Assembly (NCBI GenBank): GCA_903813345.2
Contig: CAIIXF020000010.1
Span: 23,667,740 to 23,727,739, forward strand
Length of the DNA stretch: 60,000 bases
Direction: 5' to 3'
Source: Owenia fusiformis
Taxonomy: Eukaryota > Annelida > Polychaeta > Sabellida > Oweniidae
Positions 1-11,062 of this stretch are shown here, piece by piece. The notes below the pieces were generated by a model. The model was not told the origin of the DNA, searched no databases, and worked only from the letters and a program-made list of their open reading frames with translations. Both the position numbers and the translations under genes were made by a program. Positions within the stretch are counted from its first letter, which is position 1. Each line of letters starts with the position of its first letter.

Positions 1-784
1 GAAACGGAAAGTAGCGACTGCCATTTGACCCTAGGTCAAAGTAATTCATGGATTGTACAAACACAATACTGTACTCCAGGTTAATTTCATGAATTTTGTG
101 AAATCACAATTTCGCAGTAATCAAATTTAAGTTTAAATTGCATTATTCTCTGAATCCTCAAGCTCCGTAAACTAAGTTACCTTATATACAGTAAAGTAAT
201 TACACCTACCCAATGTTATATTTGGATAAGATTTATTAGCATTACTAGATCTTGGTCAATGGCACATTGCATCTCAACCTCAATTTATGTTGTCATTTCA
301 TTGGTTCATTTGTTCTAACAAGCCGGTTTAAGAGATATCATAAGAGATATCTCTGAACTCACTGAGCCAATCAAAAGGACTTTTTAAAAAGGGTAATTTC
401 CTCTCATGTCATCACATAATTAATGAGCACGCATTTAGCATTCCTTCTAGCTAGCTGATTGGTTGAGAAAAGGTCATGATCATGGATACCAGTTGTGGGG
501 GCGGGGATGCTAAACTGGAAGTCTATACTAGCCAGAGGGGAGTTTATATAATGAGATAGCATACAAAAGAAGCATAGCAAGAATTCAACAAGCCATTAAC
601 ATGCATAATGTCACTACCTGCCATTTGTAGCAGACGCAAAACTCCAAAAACCAGCCTCTGGATCCCATCACAAACAAGTTGGAGACTATAACAATATGCA
701 CCTTTGGTGATGACAAAATTGGGGAGGCAAACTTAAACATGTAAGGTAAAATAAAGGCAAACAAGACACAGAGTGAATAGAATC
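1..784. other. no gene recognised (AT-rich flank)
   Basis: No open frame with coding character, splice-flanked exon or clear repeat was found here on either strand. There is a small near-palindrome (AGAGATATC ... GATATCTC) near 333-355, too short to interpret. Confidence 0.5.
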
Positions 785-925
785 GGGATCACCTCATTGT
801 ACTGATGCGCATTATACCGAAACTCATTATACCGACGCGCATTGTACCGAAAACCAATAAACATGATATACCGATGCGCGTTATACCAAAATCTGTGAGC
901 GTTGTACCAAAAACCATTACTGTAC
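785..925. repeat. short degenerate tandem repeat (~22 bp)
   Basis: About six imperfect units containing GCGCATTATACCGAAA or close variants (ATTGTACCGAAAACCA, CGTTATACCAAAATC) follow each other. The short open frames over this stretch on both strands simply translate the repeat (YNAHR-like peptides) and are not taken as genes. Confidence 0.7.
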
Positions 926-926
926 A

Positions 927-1127
927 CTGGCGGATCTGGGGGGAGGGGTGCCTGGGGTGGGCCCAGAAAAAAAATTGGGCCTGTAAAAGTGGGCCTTTTT
1001 GGTCATAACTCATAACATAACTTTTTTAATTTCAGGCCAAATTTTGAAGAAAATGGTCCTCAACTTTTTTTCTCTGATCTGAAATTTGCCCCCCCCCCTT
1101 GTTGGTTCCCCAGATCCGCCCCTGAAA
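927..1127. mobile_element. short inverted-repeat element (MITE-like), GGCGGATCTGGGG termini
   Basis: The left end reads CTGGCGGATCTGGGG and the right end CCCCAGATCCGCCCCTG, so the ~200-bp segment is bounded by a 13-bp inverted repeat next to G-runs and C-runs. The interior has no coding capacity. A lone end of the same family in the opposite direction lies at about 4590-4637. Related G-run elements with GGGGCGTAGCCAG ends lie near 28-31 kb. Confidence 0.65.
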
Positions 1128-1300
1128 CTGGTTCATGTATTCATCTGAAATATTCAGGGATGTTTCTACATATGAAAGTTTACAACTGATTTGGTTTTTG
1201 GGCATTCTGGGTAATTGTTAAATCGGCCTGGATTTTCTGTCCTTAAATCTTGGTTGTCAAGCCTTATCTACAAGTTTCCAGATTTCATGGATTCATCTTA
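1128..1300 (-). repeat. dispersed unit of the 163-bp satellite family, reverse orientation
   Basis: Read on the minus strand this contains the landmarks of the array at 22.9-24.0 kb in the same order: GACAGAAAATCCA, TTTACC/TTACCCAGAATGCC, AATCAG, and ACATCCCTGAA. It is a diverged single copy, with part of a second unit following it. Confidence 0.6.
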
Positions 1301-1309
1301 AAATTTAAG

Positions 1310-2200
1310 GGATGTTTCTATCCATGTTTAAACGTAAACCATGATTCCATGATATACCATGGTTTACCATGGTCTATCATGATCGGCAATGAAATTACCA
1401 TCAACTTTGACCATGGTGGCAATGATGTTTTTTTGGTCAATTTTTGACCATGGTATCATGTTATACCATGTTTCATGGTATTTCATGTCCAAAGTTTGCC
1501 ATCAAATACCATGGTATTTCATTGCCATGTTCCTGACCATCATTTACCATGGTATTACCATGATATATCATGGTTGATTGCATTTCATGGCATTTCATTG
1601 TAAGTCGGACAATCAAATACCATGGTATTTCAATGCCATGTTCCTGACCATATTTACTATGGTATATCATGGTTGATGGCATTTCATTATAAGATGTGAC
1701 AATCAAATACCATGGTCATACCATGGTATTTCATTGCCATGTTCCTGACCATCATTTACCATGGTATTACCATTGTATATCATGGTTGATGGTATTTCAT
1801 TGTACAATTTGACAATCAAATGTCATGGTCATACTGTACCATGATATTTTATTATGTACCTGACCATCATTTACCATGGTATTACCATTGTATATCATGG
1901 TTGATGACATTTCATGGCATTTCATTGTACTGTGTGACATTTCATTGCCAAAATCATAACTCTCTTTTATCATGGTTTTATCATTGCATTTCATGGTTGG
2001 TGGTATTTCATGGCATTTCATTGTCAAACCTGACCATCAAATACTATGGTCATACCATGGTATTTCATTGCCATAATCATAACAATCATTTATCATGGTA
2101 TATCATTGCATTTCGTGGTTAATTGTATTTCATAGCATTTCATTGTCAAACCTGACCATCAAATACCATGGCTATACCATGGTATTTCATTGCTAAAAAG
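1310..2200. repeat. CCATGG/ATTTCATGG-rich tandem array, ~100-115 bp unit
   Basis: The stretch is built almost entirely from variations of CCATGGTATTTCATTGCCAT, GACCATCATTTACCATGG and ATCATGGTTGATGG. The landmark TTCCTGACCAT recurs at about 1531, 1642 and 1742, with diverged forms later, giving a 100-115 bp higher-order unit. Because CCATGG is palindromic, both strands look alike and many local hairpins are possible. Open frames here are repeat translations. Confidence 0.8.
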
Positions 2201-2240
2201 AACTCTACAAGAGTCTCAAGTCTAAAATTGGTCAGAGTTG

Positions 2241-3511
2241 AAACCAGAACAACGGCAACGCCAAAGCGTAGCGAATCCCATCGAACATTTTTCAAAAGGG
2301 GCACCTTCTACCAAAAGTGTCATTAGACAGTGTGCCATGCTTATAATATTCACATACCAAATATGAACAAAATCGCTCTACTACTTTTCGAGTTATAGTA
2401 AAATACATTAAAATGGTGGCCACTTTGAAAAATGGCCGCCTTCTACCAAAAGTCTCATTAGACAGTGTGCCATGCTTATAGTATTCACATACCAAATATG
2501 AACAAAATCGCTCCACTACTTTTCGAGTTATAGTAAAATACGTTAAAATGGCGGCAATATTGAAAAATGGCCGCCTTCTAACAAAAGTGTCATTAGACAG
2601 TGTGCCATGCTTATACGTATTAACGTACCAAATATGAACAAAATCGCTCCACTACTTTTCGAGTTATAGTAAAATAAGTAAAAATGGCAGCCATTTTTCA
2701 AAATGGCTGCCTTCTACCAAATGTGTCATTAGACAGTGTGCCATGCTTACAGTATTCACATACCAAATATGAACAAAATCGCTCCACTACTTTTTGAGTT
2801 ATAGTAAAATACGTTAAAATGGCGGCCATTTTGAAAAATGACCGCCCTCTACCAAAAGTGTCATTAGACAGTGTGCCATGCTTATACATATTCACATACC
2901 AAATATGGACAAAATCGCTCCACTACTTTTCGAGTTTTAGTAAAATAAGTTAAAATGGCGGCCATTTTTCAAAATGTCCGCCATTTTTCAAAATGGCCAC
3001 CTTCTACCAAAAGTTTCATTAGACAGTGTGCCATGCTTATAGTATTCACATACCAAATATGAACAAAATCGCTCCACTACTTTTCGAGCAAAAATCGTAA
3101 AATAACAAGTAAAGGCCGCCATTTTTCAAGATGGCTGCCATGTGCTTTTTAATATCTACATTTCTAGCTTTATTAATGTCCTATATAATTTTTTTTACAT
3201 TTAAAACATATTGCTATTAAAGTTTTACATATTGCACCTAAATTACTGTAAAATCGGCACTAAAATGGCCGCCATTTTTAAATGAGCGGCCATTTTGAAA
3301 ATCGGCTTTCGAGCAGAACTTCTACCCCCATAGGGTATATGTGTACAAAATATGAATAAAATCAGGCCAACGGTATTTGAGTTATTGCCCGGACGGACGG
3401 ACAGACGGACGGACGGACGTACGTACGGACGGACGTACGTACGGACGGACGGACGGACGGACGGAGGCGTTCCCTATATCCCTCCGAACTTCGTTCGATG
3501 GGATAATGAAT
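2241..3511. mobile_element. ~1.27 kb repetitive element, copy 1 (AAAATGGCGGCC units plus GGAC tail)
   Basis: Begins at AAACCAGAACAACGGCAACG and ends at TTCGATGGGATAATGA; the same two ends bound the copy at 5273-6504, while the outer flanks differ, so these are probably element limits. Inside are ~110-130 bp tandem units with TCATTAGACAGTGTGCCATG, CAAATATGAACAAAATCGCT and AAAATGGCGGCCATTTT, then a (GGAC)n/(GGACGTAC)n microsatellite close to the right end. ATCCCATCGAAC near the left end is the reverse complement of GTTCGATGGGAT at the right end. No protein is encoded. It interrupts the CATGG array, parts of which lie on both sides. Confidence 0.75.
3391..3466. repeat. (GGAC)n / (GGACGTAC)n microsatellite
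   Basis: Tetranucleotide GGAC runs alternate with GTACGTAC. Equivalent tracts at 6385-6462, 10515-10607 and 32066-32097 sit next to the same element-end sequence, so the microsatellite belongs to the mobile family. Confidence 0.85.
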
Positions 3512-4187
3512 CATGAAATGCAATGAAATACCACTTTTAACCATGAAATGCAATGAAATACAATGATTGATCATGATATGCAATGAAATGCAATGGTCTT
3601 TCTTGCAATTTAGTGAAATACAATGAAAGACCATGTTCAAAAAGTATTTTTTACATGAAATATCTTTATTAATAAATGTTAATTAGATAATCAAATTATT
3701 ATAATTAGTGATTCTGATATTCATCAAAATCACAACTTTATATACTTTTGTTCCTTTATTTAATAAATTAATTTCTATTATGAATAATTAAGTTAATAAC
3801 CCTAGAAACAAATTTTTTTTTGTTAAACAAATATGCTTTACTTTTATTTGACTGTTGTCGGTTAAATAGGGGATCAACTTAATATTTTGTAAGTCAAACC
3901 TCCAGTTTTCGATAAAACATCTTGACTGTACTTCATTGCATTTGATGGTTTGCAACCATGAAATACTGTAGAATAGCAGTATTTTTAAATTTTCAAAATT
4001 TTAAGTATAGTTTCCACAGTATACCATGGTAGATCGTGATAATTAAATGGCTCCATTGCATATCATGGTTAAATGTCTAGACCATGATATCACTGCATTT
4101 GATGGTATTTGACCATGAAATACTGTGAAACGGTGGTATTTTTTAGATACAAAATTACATGTTAATTGACCATGGTATACCATGGTA
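3512..4187. repeat. continuation of the CATGG-type repeat with an AT-rich spacer
   Basis: 3512-3640 consists of CATGAAATGCAATGAAATAC units. 3640-3900 is AT-rich DNA with no feature that I recognise. From 3930 the CATTGCATTTGATGG and ACCATGAAATACTG motifs resume. Confidence 0.6.
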
Positions 4188-4504
4188 TATCATGATCGTT
4201 AAATGGCACCATTGCATTTCATGGTCAGGAGCGTTTTTTTAACATGGAGTTTCCCATTGAAAAAATACTGCCGTTTCACAGTATTTCATGGTCAGAAACC
4301 ATCAAATGCAATGATATCATGGTCAAGAAACCATCAAATGCAATGATATCATGGCTGAGAACTTGACCATGATATCATTGCATTTGATGGTTTCTGACCA
4401 TGAAATACTGCAAAACGGCAGTATTTTTTCAATGGAAAACACCATGTTAAAAACGCACTGTTAACAATGAAATGCAATGGTGCCATTTAACGTTCATGAT
4501 CGGC
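4188..4504. repeat. large near-perfect palindrome (hairpin arms ~140 bp)
   Basis: The left arm (about 4188-4326) and right arm (about 4363-4504) are reverse complements with few mismatches. For example GCGTTTTTTTAACATGG at 4231 pairs with CCATGTTAAAAACGC ending at 4456, and ATTGAAAAAATACTGCCGTT pairs with AACGGCAGTATTTTTTCAAT. The spacer is only ~36 bp and carries a second copy of AAACCATCAAATGCAATG. Confidence 0.8.
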
Positions 4505-4589
4505 CATGGTATTTCATTGCATTTCATGGCCATGGTATGGCCATGGTCCATTTCAACATGGATGTATGAAAGTTTAGAACTAATTAGTT

Positions 4590-4637
4590 TGGGCCCAATT
4601 TTTTTCTGGGCCCCCCCCCCCAGATCTGCCAGTGAGT
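4590..4637 (-). mobile_element. isolated end of the GGCGGATCTGGGG element family
   Basis: TTTTTTTCTGGGCCCCCCCC followed by CCAGATCTGCCAGTG matches the left end of the 927-1127 element in reverse complement, including the GGGCCCA flank. No partner end is close by, so it is a fragment. Confidence 0.55.
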
Positions 4638-4649
4638 TTGGCTGGAAAC

Positions 4650-4835
4650 CTGCAGACAAGCCTCAACAGACCAGATCTTAGAACAGAAAATCCAAAATGG
4701 CCACCTTAACATTTACGAGAATGCATATAAACTGATCAGTTCTAGGCTTTCTTAAGCAGAAACATCCCTGAAAACTTCAAATGAATCCCTCAAACGCTTT
4801 GGCTGGAAACTTGCAAACTGATCACAATATAGCAT
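4650..4835 (+). repeat. dispersed unit of the 163-bp satellite family
   Basis: Contains GAAAATCCAAAATGGCCACC, ACTGATCAGTTCTAG, ACATCCCTGAAAACTT and GGCTGGAAACTTGCAAACTG in the same order as the array at 22.9-24.0 kb. Single diverged copy. Confidence 0.65.
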
Positions 4836-5272
4836 CCAAGGGTAAAATGGGTATTAAGAACTATTATATGTCATTTTTCTTAATTTTCTGAAACAATATG
4901 TAATATCTAATATAAGATTTTGACAATGAATTCAACTTTCACTTAGCTACCAGTACATAGTACATGTATACTCATACATTTAACCACATCAGTTTTGTTT
5001 TGTGAATCATGAAGCATAAGCTTCACTATCTTCTTTATAGCATATCATATGTCAATAAAAGATAAACGCATTAATAGACGGTAGTTTTTTCATATATAGT
5101 GCCAAGAAATGCAGTTTGTTGACGTATCAGTCAACTACATGTATGTCTGGCAATAGTTTCTTCTGAGCGATCTGCAGTAAGACATAACATGGAAGCTCAT
5201 CTGAGAAATCTTTGTGAATGTTCTTAAGATTTCATAAATTTCTTTTGACCTATTTGCAATCATGGTCTATAT
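4836..5272. other. no feature recognised
   Basis: AT-rich unique-looking sequence between two repeats. No exon-like open frame with good splice sites was seen. Confidence 0.5.
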
Positions 5273-6504
5273 ACAAACCAGAACAACGGCAACGCCAAAG
5301 CGTAGCGAATCCCATCGAACAGAAATGGCTGGCATTTTTACAAACGAAGCGCAAATATCATAAAACAACACACCAGAAAGGCCACCATTTTCAAAATGGT
5401 TGCTCACTAGCCAAGTTGTCATCAGAAGAAATAATATGCTTTTAAGTAGCCACCTCTAAAATTTTTTGAAAAATCACACACGTTCTTGTAAAATAACACA
5501 CGTAAATTTTTTTCAAAATGGCCGACTACTCCCCAAAGTTTTATTAGACAATGTGCCATGCTTAAAGTATTCACATATCAAATATGAACAAAATCGCTCC
5601 ACTACTTTTCGAGTTATAGTAAAATACGTTAAAATGGCGGCCATTTTTCAAAATGGCCACCTTCTACCAAAAGCGTCATTAGAAATAGACGGTGTTCCAT
5701 GCTTATAGTATTCACATACCAAATATGAACAAAATCGCTCCACTACTTTTCGAGTATTAGTAAAATATAAACAAAATCGCTCCACTACTTTTCGAGTTAT
5801 AGTAAAATACATTAAAATGGCGGCCATTTTTCAAAATTGTTTTCAAAATGGCCGCCTTCTACCAAAAGTGTCATAGGACAGTGTGCCATGCTTATAGTAT
5901 TCACATACCAAATATGAACAAAATCGCTCCACTACTTTTCGAGCTATAGTAAAATACGTTAAAATGGCGGCCATTTTTCAAAATGGCCGCCTTCTACCAA
6001 AAGTGTCTTTAGACAGTGTGCAATGCTTATAGTATTAACACACCAAATATGAACAAAATCGCTCCACTATTTTTAGAGTTACAGCAAAAATCGTAAAATG
6101 ACGAGTAAAGGCCGCCATTTTTCAAGATGGCTGCCATGTGCTTTTTAATATCTACATTTGTAGCATTATTAATGTCATTTATAATTTTTTTACATTTAAA
6201 ACATATTGCTATTACAGTTTTACATATTGCACCTGAATTACTGTAAAATCGTCACTAAAATGGCCGCCATTTTGAAATGAGCGGCCATTTTGAAAATCGG
6301 CTTTTGAGCAGAACTTCTACCCCCATAGGGTATATGTGTACGAAATATGAACAAAATCGGGCCAACGGTATTTGAGTTATTGCCCGGACGGACGGACGGA
6401 CAGACGGACGGACGGACGTACGTACGGACGTACGTACGGACGGACGGACGGACGGACGGAGGCGTTCCCTATATCCCTCCGAACTTCGTTCGATGGGATA
6501 ATGA
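5273..6504. mobile_element. ~1.23 kb repetitive element, copy 2
   Basis: Same ends as copy 1 (AAACCAGAACAACGGCAACG on the left, TTCGATGGGATAATGA on the right) and the same order of internal blocks, with a different number of internal units and a short extra duplication of the CAAAATCGCTCCACTACTTT block near 5770. The TTTCAAGATGGCTGCCATGT to TTGAGTTATTGCCC segment is almost identical between copies. The right end lies only ~7 bp from the splice donor of the minus-strand exon at 6517. Confidence 0.75.
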
Positions 6505-6516
6505 TAATCTACTTAC

Positions 6517-7226
6517 TTTGTTGACTTCAGAACAGATGTGATTGCTTTCTTTGATCGCGTAAACACTTTTGAGCTCCTCCTTATAAACTTTGAGGATCTT
6601 CGTTTCAGTTTCGGAGAACCCCCAAATGCCCCTTCATTCTTTTCTCCAATGTGCTCTTTATGTCTTGTGACATGTTCCACATTCTTTGCCCTCCTACTAT
6701 TAGTAGGTACATCCAAATATATTGATGAAATAGGGTATTGTTTTTCAAGAGGAAGAGGTTTGAAATCTCTGGGAGCATAAACTTGGCTTGCAACTTCATG
6801 TTTCTTGCTTGGTGATGGACTCTTTGCTTTCCTGTTTTGTGTTAAAAGCTCTGTTTTGGTGGTTTCTATCTCACTTGATGCCCTATTGCGTCTTAATATT
6901 GGACTTGTTGTTTCAAGTCCATTGTTGGTGTTTGTTTTTGAGTCAGTAGCACTTGCTGTTCTTTTGCGTTTCTCATGAGTTATGGTGATATGAGCATGTG
7001 ACTCCAGTGCATCTGAGCAGGTTCTGCTCCATAAAAGACTTGATCTTTTCATATATTCATCTGTGTGAGAAGTTGTATCTGTGCTATGCCTCCTTGGGTG
7101 TACTTTAGCAGAAGGTTTACACTGAATGACATCATCAATATAATTCTGTAAAGTAGCATCTGGTATTGGAACATTTAACTGACTATTCACTTTAGCAATC
7201 TCAGACCTTACGCTTTCCGTCATGTT
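6517..7226 (-). CDS. internal exon of an unidentified minus-strand gene (basic, Ser/Arg/Lys-rich protein)
   Basis: Encodes about 236 residues with ordinary coding composition: MTESVRSEIAKVNSQL at the start, a polar middle, and a very basic end with the patterns KRRSSKFIRRSSKV and RSKKAITSVLKSTK. The apparent stop TAA lies inside a perfect splice donor: the minus strand reads TCAACAAA then GTAAGT, so the reading frame most likely leaves the exon in phase 2 rather than ending. Upstream, an AG directly before AAC-ATG (7226) can act as acceptor, and an in-frame TAG lies just above it, so either ATG 7223 is the start codon or the exon begins at AAC. I recognise no domain. The basic Ser-rich tail suggests a nuclear or cytoskeletal regulatory protein, which is only a guess. 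The following exon must lie beyond the repeat block at lower coordinates or outside the window. Confidence 0.65.
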
Positions 7227-9555
7227 CTACCTCAAATTAAAGTGTCCGCTGTTACAATGTTCTTTATCCTATCGATATCATTAATCATCTTGCACAATCC
7301 AAAAATAAATAAATATTTAGACATAACACAGTCAACTTCAGTTTATGACAGCATACATGATTCTATTCTGTAAATGCTCATATTATGATTTTACATAGTG
7401 TTTTTGTTTAATGATTCAATTCATACTTATGTTTGAACATAAATGCTCGAGTAGATGTGCATGGACATTGACCATATCAATAAGTGATATAAATTACTAT
7501 AATGTATACAGGAGTTACATTCACAACTGCTGGCATCATATCACAAAGACAAGAGACACATTTTACAGAATTTTGAATTGAAGGAAATACTGGATTGTGA
7601 GCTCTTTTCAACCATAGAATGCAATATGCAATACAAAAATTCTGGAAAGTTGTTCTAAAATAACAAAATCATCAGAATGTGCTTTGATTTTTGCTGCTCT
7701 ATAACATATTTGTTTCTAATTAAATATGATGCCAATGTAAAATTATTAATAAGAGCATTATAGTACTTTCACATGGTAAAAAGTGTCATATAAAACATAA
7801 TATGATGCAATGCCAATGAATGGGTTATTTCACTATGGCTCATCATGGGCTTTCATAGATGAAAGCCCATGGGCTTACCAAGTGCAGCCAAAGTTTCTTC
7901 ACTGAACACTGGTCTGAAAGTTAAACTGTCTTGGGATGTTGCCTAATTATGGCCTTAAAGTGCCCGATAAACTATAAAATGCGCATGCGTCCAGGTGTTG
8001 ATAAACTATAAATAGCGAAAATCCAGGGTTTGTCACCACAAGGTAAGCCAGGACGTGTTGAGAGAACAGCTAGTGTTGATATTGAATTTACATGTAGCCA
8101 GATAAGTTTCCTTATTGAAATTACATATGGTTATTAGCAATACTTTGTAGGTGCTAAATAATAAAATATTTAGAGTATATATGAGAGAAATTGGTCATTT
8201 CGAACCTGTTGAAAAGTTTGTGGCTCTCGGCTACACCGGGGAATTTACTTCCATGAGTACACACATAAATGTGGGGTTCCCCAAGAGGTACGCGACAAGG
8301 TGACCTGGCATCAAATGTGCGACTAAATGCTACTATCGAGAAGATAAAATAACGAATACGACAATAAGTTATTGCATGTGATAATTCCGAGCCTTCATTT
8401 CACTGAAGTATTTTGAAGTGAAAATAGGATTTTTGTTTTGATACATGGATTCAGATGAACGTAACTTTATTCTGACAACTAATCAAAACTGAACAAAATT
8501 GATTGTACGTAACAGACAATTTATTATTTTACAATGTTTTGATTGGCTAAACGAATGAAACCAACAAATTATGACATGTAAAATGACAATTTTGAAATGT
8601 AAAATTTAAAAGTGACAAACACAACCTCCCTATCCACTCTTTGGGAGCCCTAGTAAATTAGTAATATGTACATGCAGCAGTGGTAGTGTATAGCTTATTA
8701 TCACACTACGCTTTGTATTCTAAAGCCTGTTGTTTGTAATAACACTGTTCACTCAACGTATGTTTTGTGTGTGGGCAGTCAACGATAATCATTGTTTTAT
8801 CCCTGTTATATGACCTCGGCAATTATAACAGAACCGTACTAAACGAAAAAACGCAAATAAGAGAAAGCTTTCACACACATATAAAAAATGAACTAGTCTA
8901 ATCCGCCAGTATAAACTCTGTGCTATACGTAGCCGGGTCAGGCGCACACTTTAAGGCAGCACCTGATGTTCTGGATCTAAATACAAGCAGGCTTCATAGA
9001 CCAGGTTAATAACTTATATTCACTGTTGTCCCTCTCAAGTTATTGAAAAATTCACTTATAGTTGCAAAATTAACTAGAAAACAATGTCAAAATACCTTTT
9101 GAGATATTTTTATTTTTAAACGCATGTTTCAAATGAACATTTGAAATAATTACAAATGACCTTTATACCCCTAATGACCTTTTGACACCTCGTTTTCTTA
9201 TGAAACTTCAAATTTCTAATTTTTTGAATGAATTCTAACACCCGGAAAAATCTTTATATAACCCTGTCTAGCTGAAAGGGATTTGTGTTATGCTTTGAAT
9301 AGAACAAGTTTGAAGAAAAACGGAGCAGTATGAGACTAGTAATCCTTGATTTTCAAACATCCGGTAGGTCAAAAATTCAAATTAACGGTCGAAGTTAATG
9401 TAGGAACGCGTGATATTAAAGTTATGTGAAAAGTGCATCTAGACCGAAAGTTATCAGAGACTTTTAACAACCTTTATCTTGCTACAGCTTGGTAATTATT
9501 AACCTTTGATTATTAATGCACAATTTCTTCTCCTTTATATTAATTACTTGATTAC
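7227..9555. other. intron or intergenic DNA, no gene recognised
   Basis: AT-rich sequence without a supported exon. TGGCCTTAAAGTG near 7950 and CACTTTAAGGC near 8950 are weakly inverted and could be ends of an old element, but I could not support this further. Confidence 0.4.
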
Positions 9556-9735
9556 CTGTATGTCTCTACTGCCATCTTTTAAAGATGCATTATGCCATAG
9601 GTTTCTCCCCCAGACAATCAATGATATCCTATTGTTATTGCTCATATAATATCTCACATACCATGGATATATCTTGAGAATAACTTTCGGGTATATCATT
9701 GCCGAAATATCGGATATAATCAACAGAACAACCAA
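9556..9735 (-). CDS. possible 5' coding exon of the minus-strand gene
   Basis: An open frame of 60 codons starts at ATG 9735 and runs into a good donor (minus strand ATACAG then GTAATC). It ends in phase 0, compatible with the phase-0 start of the exon at 7226. The encoded peptide has a hydrophobic start (MVVLLIISDISAMIY) and ends SLKDGSRDIQ. It lies just beside the proposed plus-strand promoter at 9.8 kb, as expected for a divergent pair. Composition is not strongly coding, so this is tentative. Confidence 0.27.
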
Positions 9736-9799
9736 ACTCCAGAATTAAACACAATCGATTCCTCGGCTATCGAGGGGAATCCCTATTGAGTCACACAAG

Positions 9800-9992
9800 C
9801 GCCCACAAGCACCTTGAACCATGGAGCCAATCAGGTTTATGATAAACAAATTCAACGACCAATCAGATAACAGGAAGACTTTCCCAGAATATTCAAACTT
9901 CAGATTGAATTAATTTCTTTGAAAATAATTAGATCGGCCAGCAGAATCGCAAAATTAACACTGAAAGAGGGGGATTTGAGACTTCTTCTTTG
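9800..9992 (+). promoter_or_regulatory. probable promoter and non-coding first exon of the plus-strand gene at 16.1 kb
   Basis: Two identical CCAATCAG boxes occur at 9827-9834 and 9859-9866, followed about 125 bp later by a perfect donor (TTCTTTG then GTAAGTAG, exon end 9992). There is no ATG-initiated frame reaching the donor, so the exon would be 5' UTR. The next exon with an acceptor directly before an ATG is at 16122. The transcription start is not visible. Confidence 0.4.
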
Positions 9993-10134
9993 GTAAGTAG
10001 ATGGGTGAATATGTGGTGAAACTTGTTTGTTAACTTGTTAACACATCCTCGGACACTGAGGACCAAGGAATAAATGATAGTGTCTAAAATAAGGTCAAAT
10101 CAGTTTTAGGTGAGTAAAAGAAAATATCTGTCCA

Positions 10135-10260
10135 ATGCAAGAAAAGATAGTTCATTTTTGTGATTTTATAACATAGGGTCTATTGGGAATCTACCAAACC
10201 TAGAGGTCACATTTTCAAAGAAAATTAAATTTTCAAAGCTGATAAATTATTTTTAGACCA
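10135..10260 (-). repeat. dispersed repeat, third copy (reverse)
   Basis: On the minus strand it shows TTGAAAATGTGACCTCTAGG, CCCAATAGACCCTATGTTAT and AAAATCACAAAAATGAACTA in the order seen in the copies at 20.9 kb and 24.9 kb. Confidence 0.6.
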
Positions 10261-10374
10261 CATTTTAAGATGTAATTTTGCATATAGACTTCAAATATGA
10301 TATCACTTTGACTAAATTTTGAATGTTCAATGACTTAATCAAGACCATTTCTATTTGCATCTAGTCTATTAAAT

Positions 10375-10652
10375 AAGTTTCTTCCATTCACATATAAATA
10401 AAGTCTTACTTTGTAAATAAATCAACATATTTGGATAGCCATGGAATTTCATGTGAAATGAATCCATCAAATATGAATAAAATTGATCTACTGGCATTTG
10501 AGCTACTGCAAAGACAGACGGACGGACGGACGGACGGATGGACACGGACGGACGGACGGACGGACGGACGGACGGACGGACGGACGGACAGACAGACAGA
10601 CAGACAGATGGCTTCACCATATCTTTACTGAACTTCATTAGTTGGGCTATTG
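10375..10652. mobile_element. truncated right end of the GGAC-tailed element
   Basis: AATATGAATAAAATTGATCT, GCATTTGAGCTACTGC, then (GGAC)n and (GACA)n at 10515-10607, then GAACTTCATTAGTTGGGCTA correspond to the right ends of the elements at 2241 and 5273. The 5' parts are missing. Confidence 0.65.
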
Positions 10653-10889
10653 AACAGTCTATAGTATCAGTAACATTTTATTCATAATCTGAACATACCA
10701 TAATGATTGCTGACGCTACACAGATTAACTAGTCTGTGATATTATGATAACTATCAAAATCATATCTGGCACTCTACAATTATCTCATATGTAGTAAAAC
10801 TCTATATTTATCTACTTAGGGGCCTTAAAATGTGGAGAGTTATTGTTCCCTGTTAAGTGGATCTTCACGTTGGTCTTGCATACCTGCTC

Positions 10890-11062
10890 TCTAATTGTTC
10901 ATCAAGGCCTCACCCCCTTCAGCTTATTATACATCAAGCCCTCACCCCTTTCAGCTAATTAAGCATCAAGGCCTCACCCACTTCAGCTTATTATACATCA
11001 AGGCCTCGCCCCTTTCAGCTAATTAAGCACCAAGGCCTCACCCCCTTCAGCTAATTATACAT
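10890..11062. repeat. diverged flank of the 30-bp minisatellite (~32-bp units)
   Basis: Units of the type CATCAAGGCCTCACCC + CTTCAGCTAATTATA are recognisable ancestors or relatives of the clean array that follows. Confidence 0.75.

Noticed and set aside
10369-10638. Frames rich in PSVRPSVRPSV or DGRTDGRTDG (also 3362-3640 and 6347-6541)
   Set aside because: Translation of the GGAC microsatellite.
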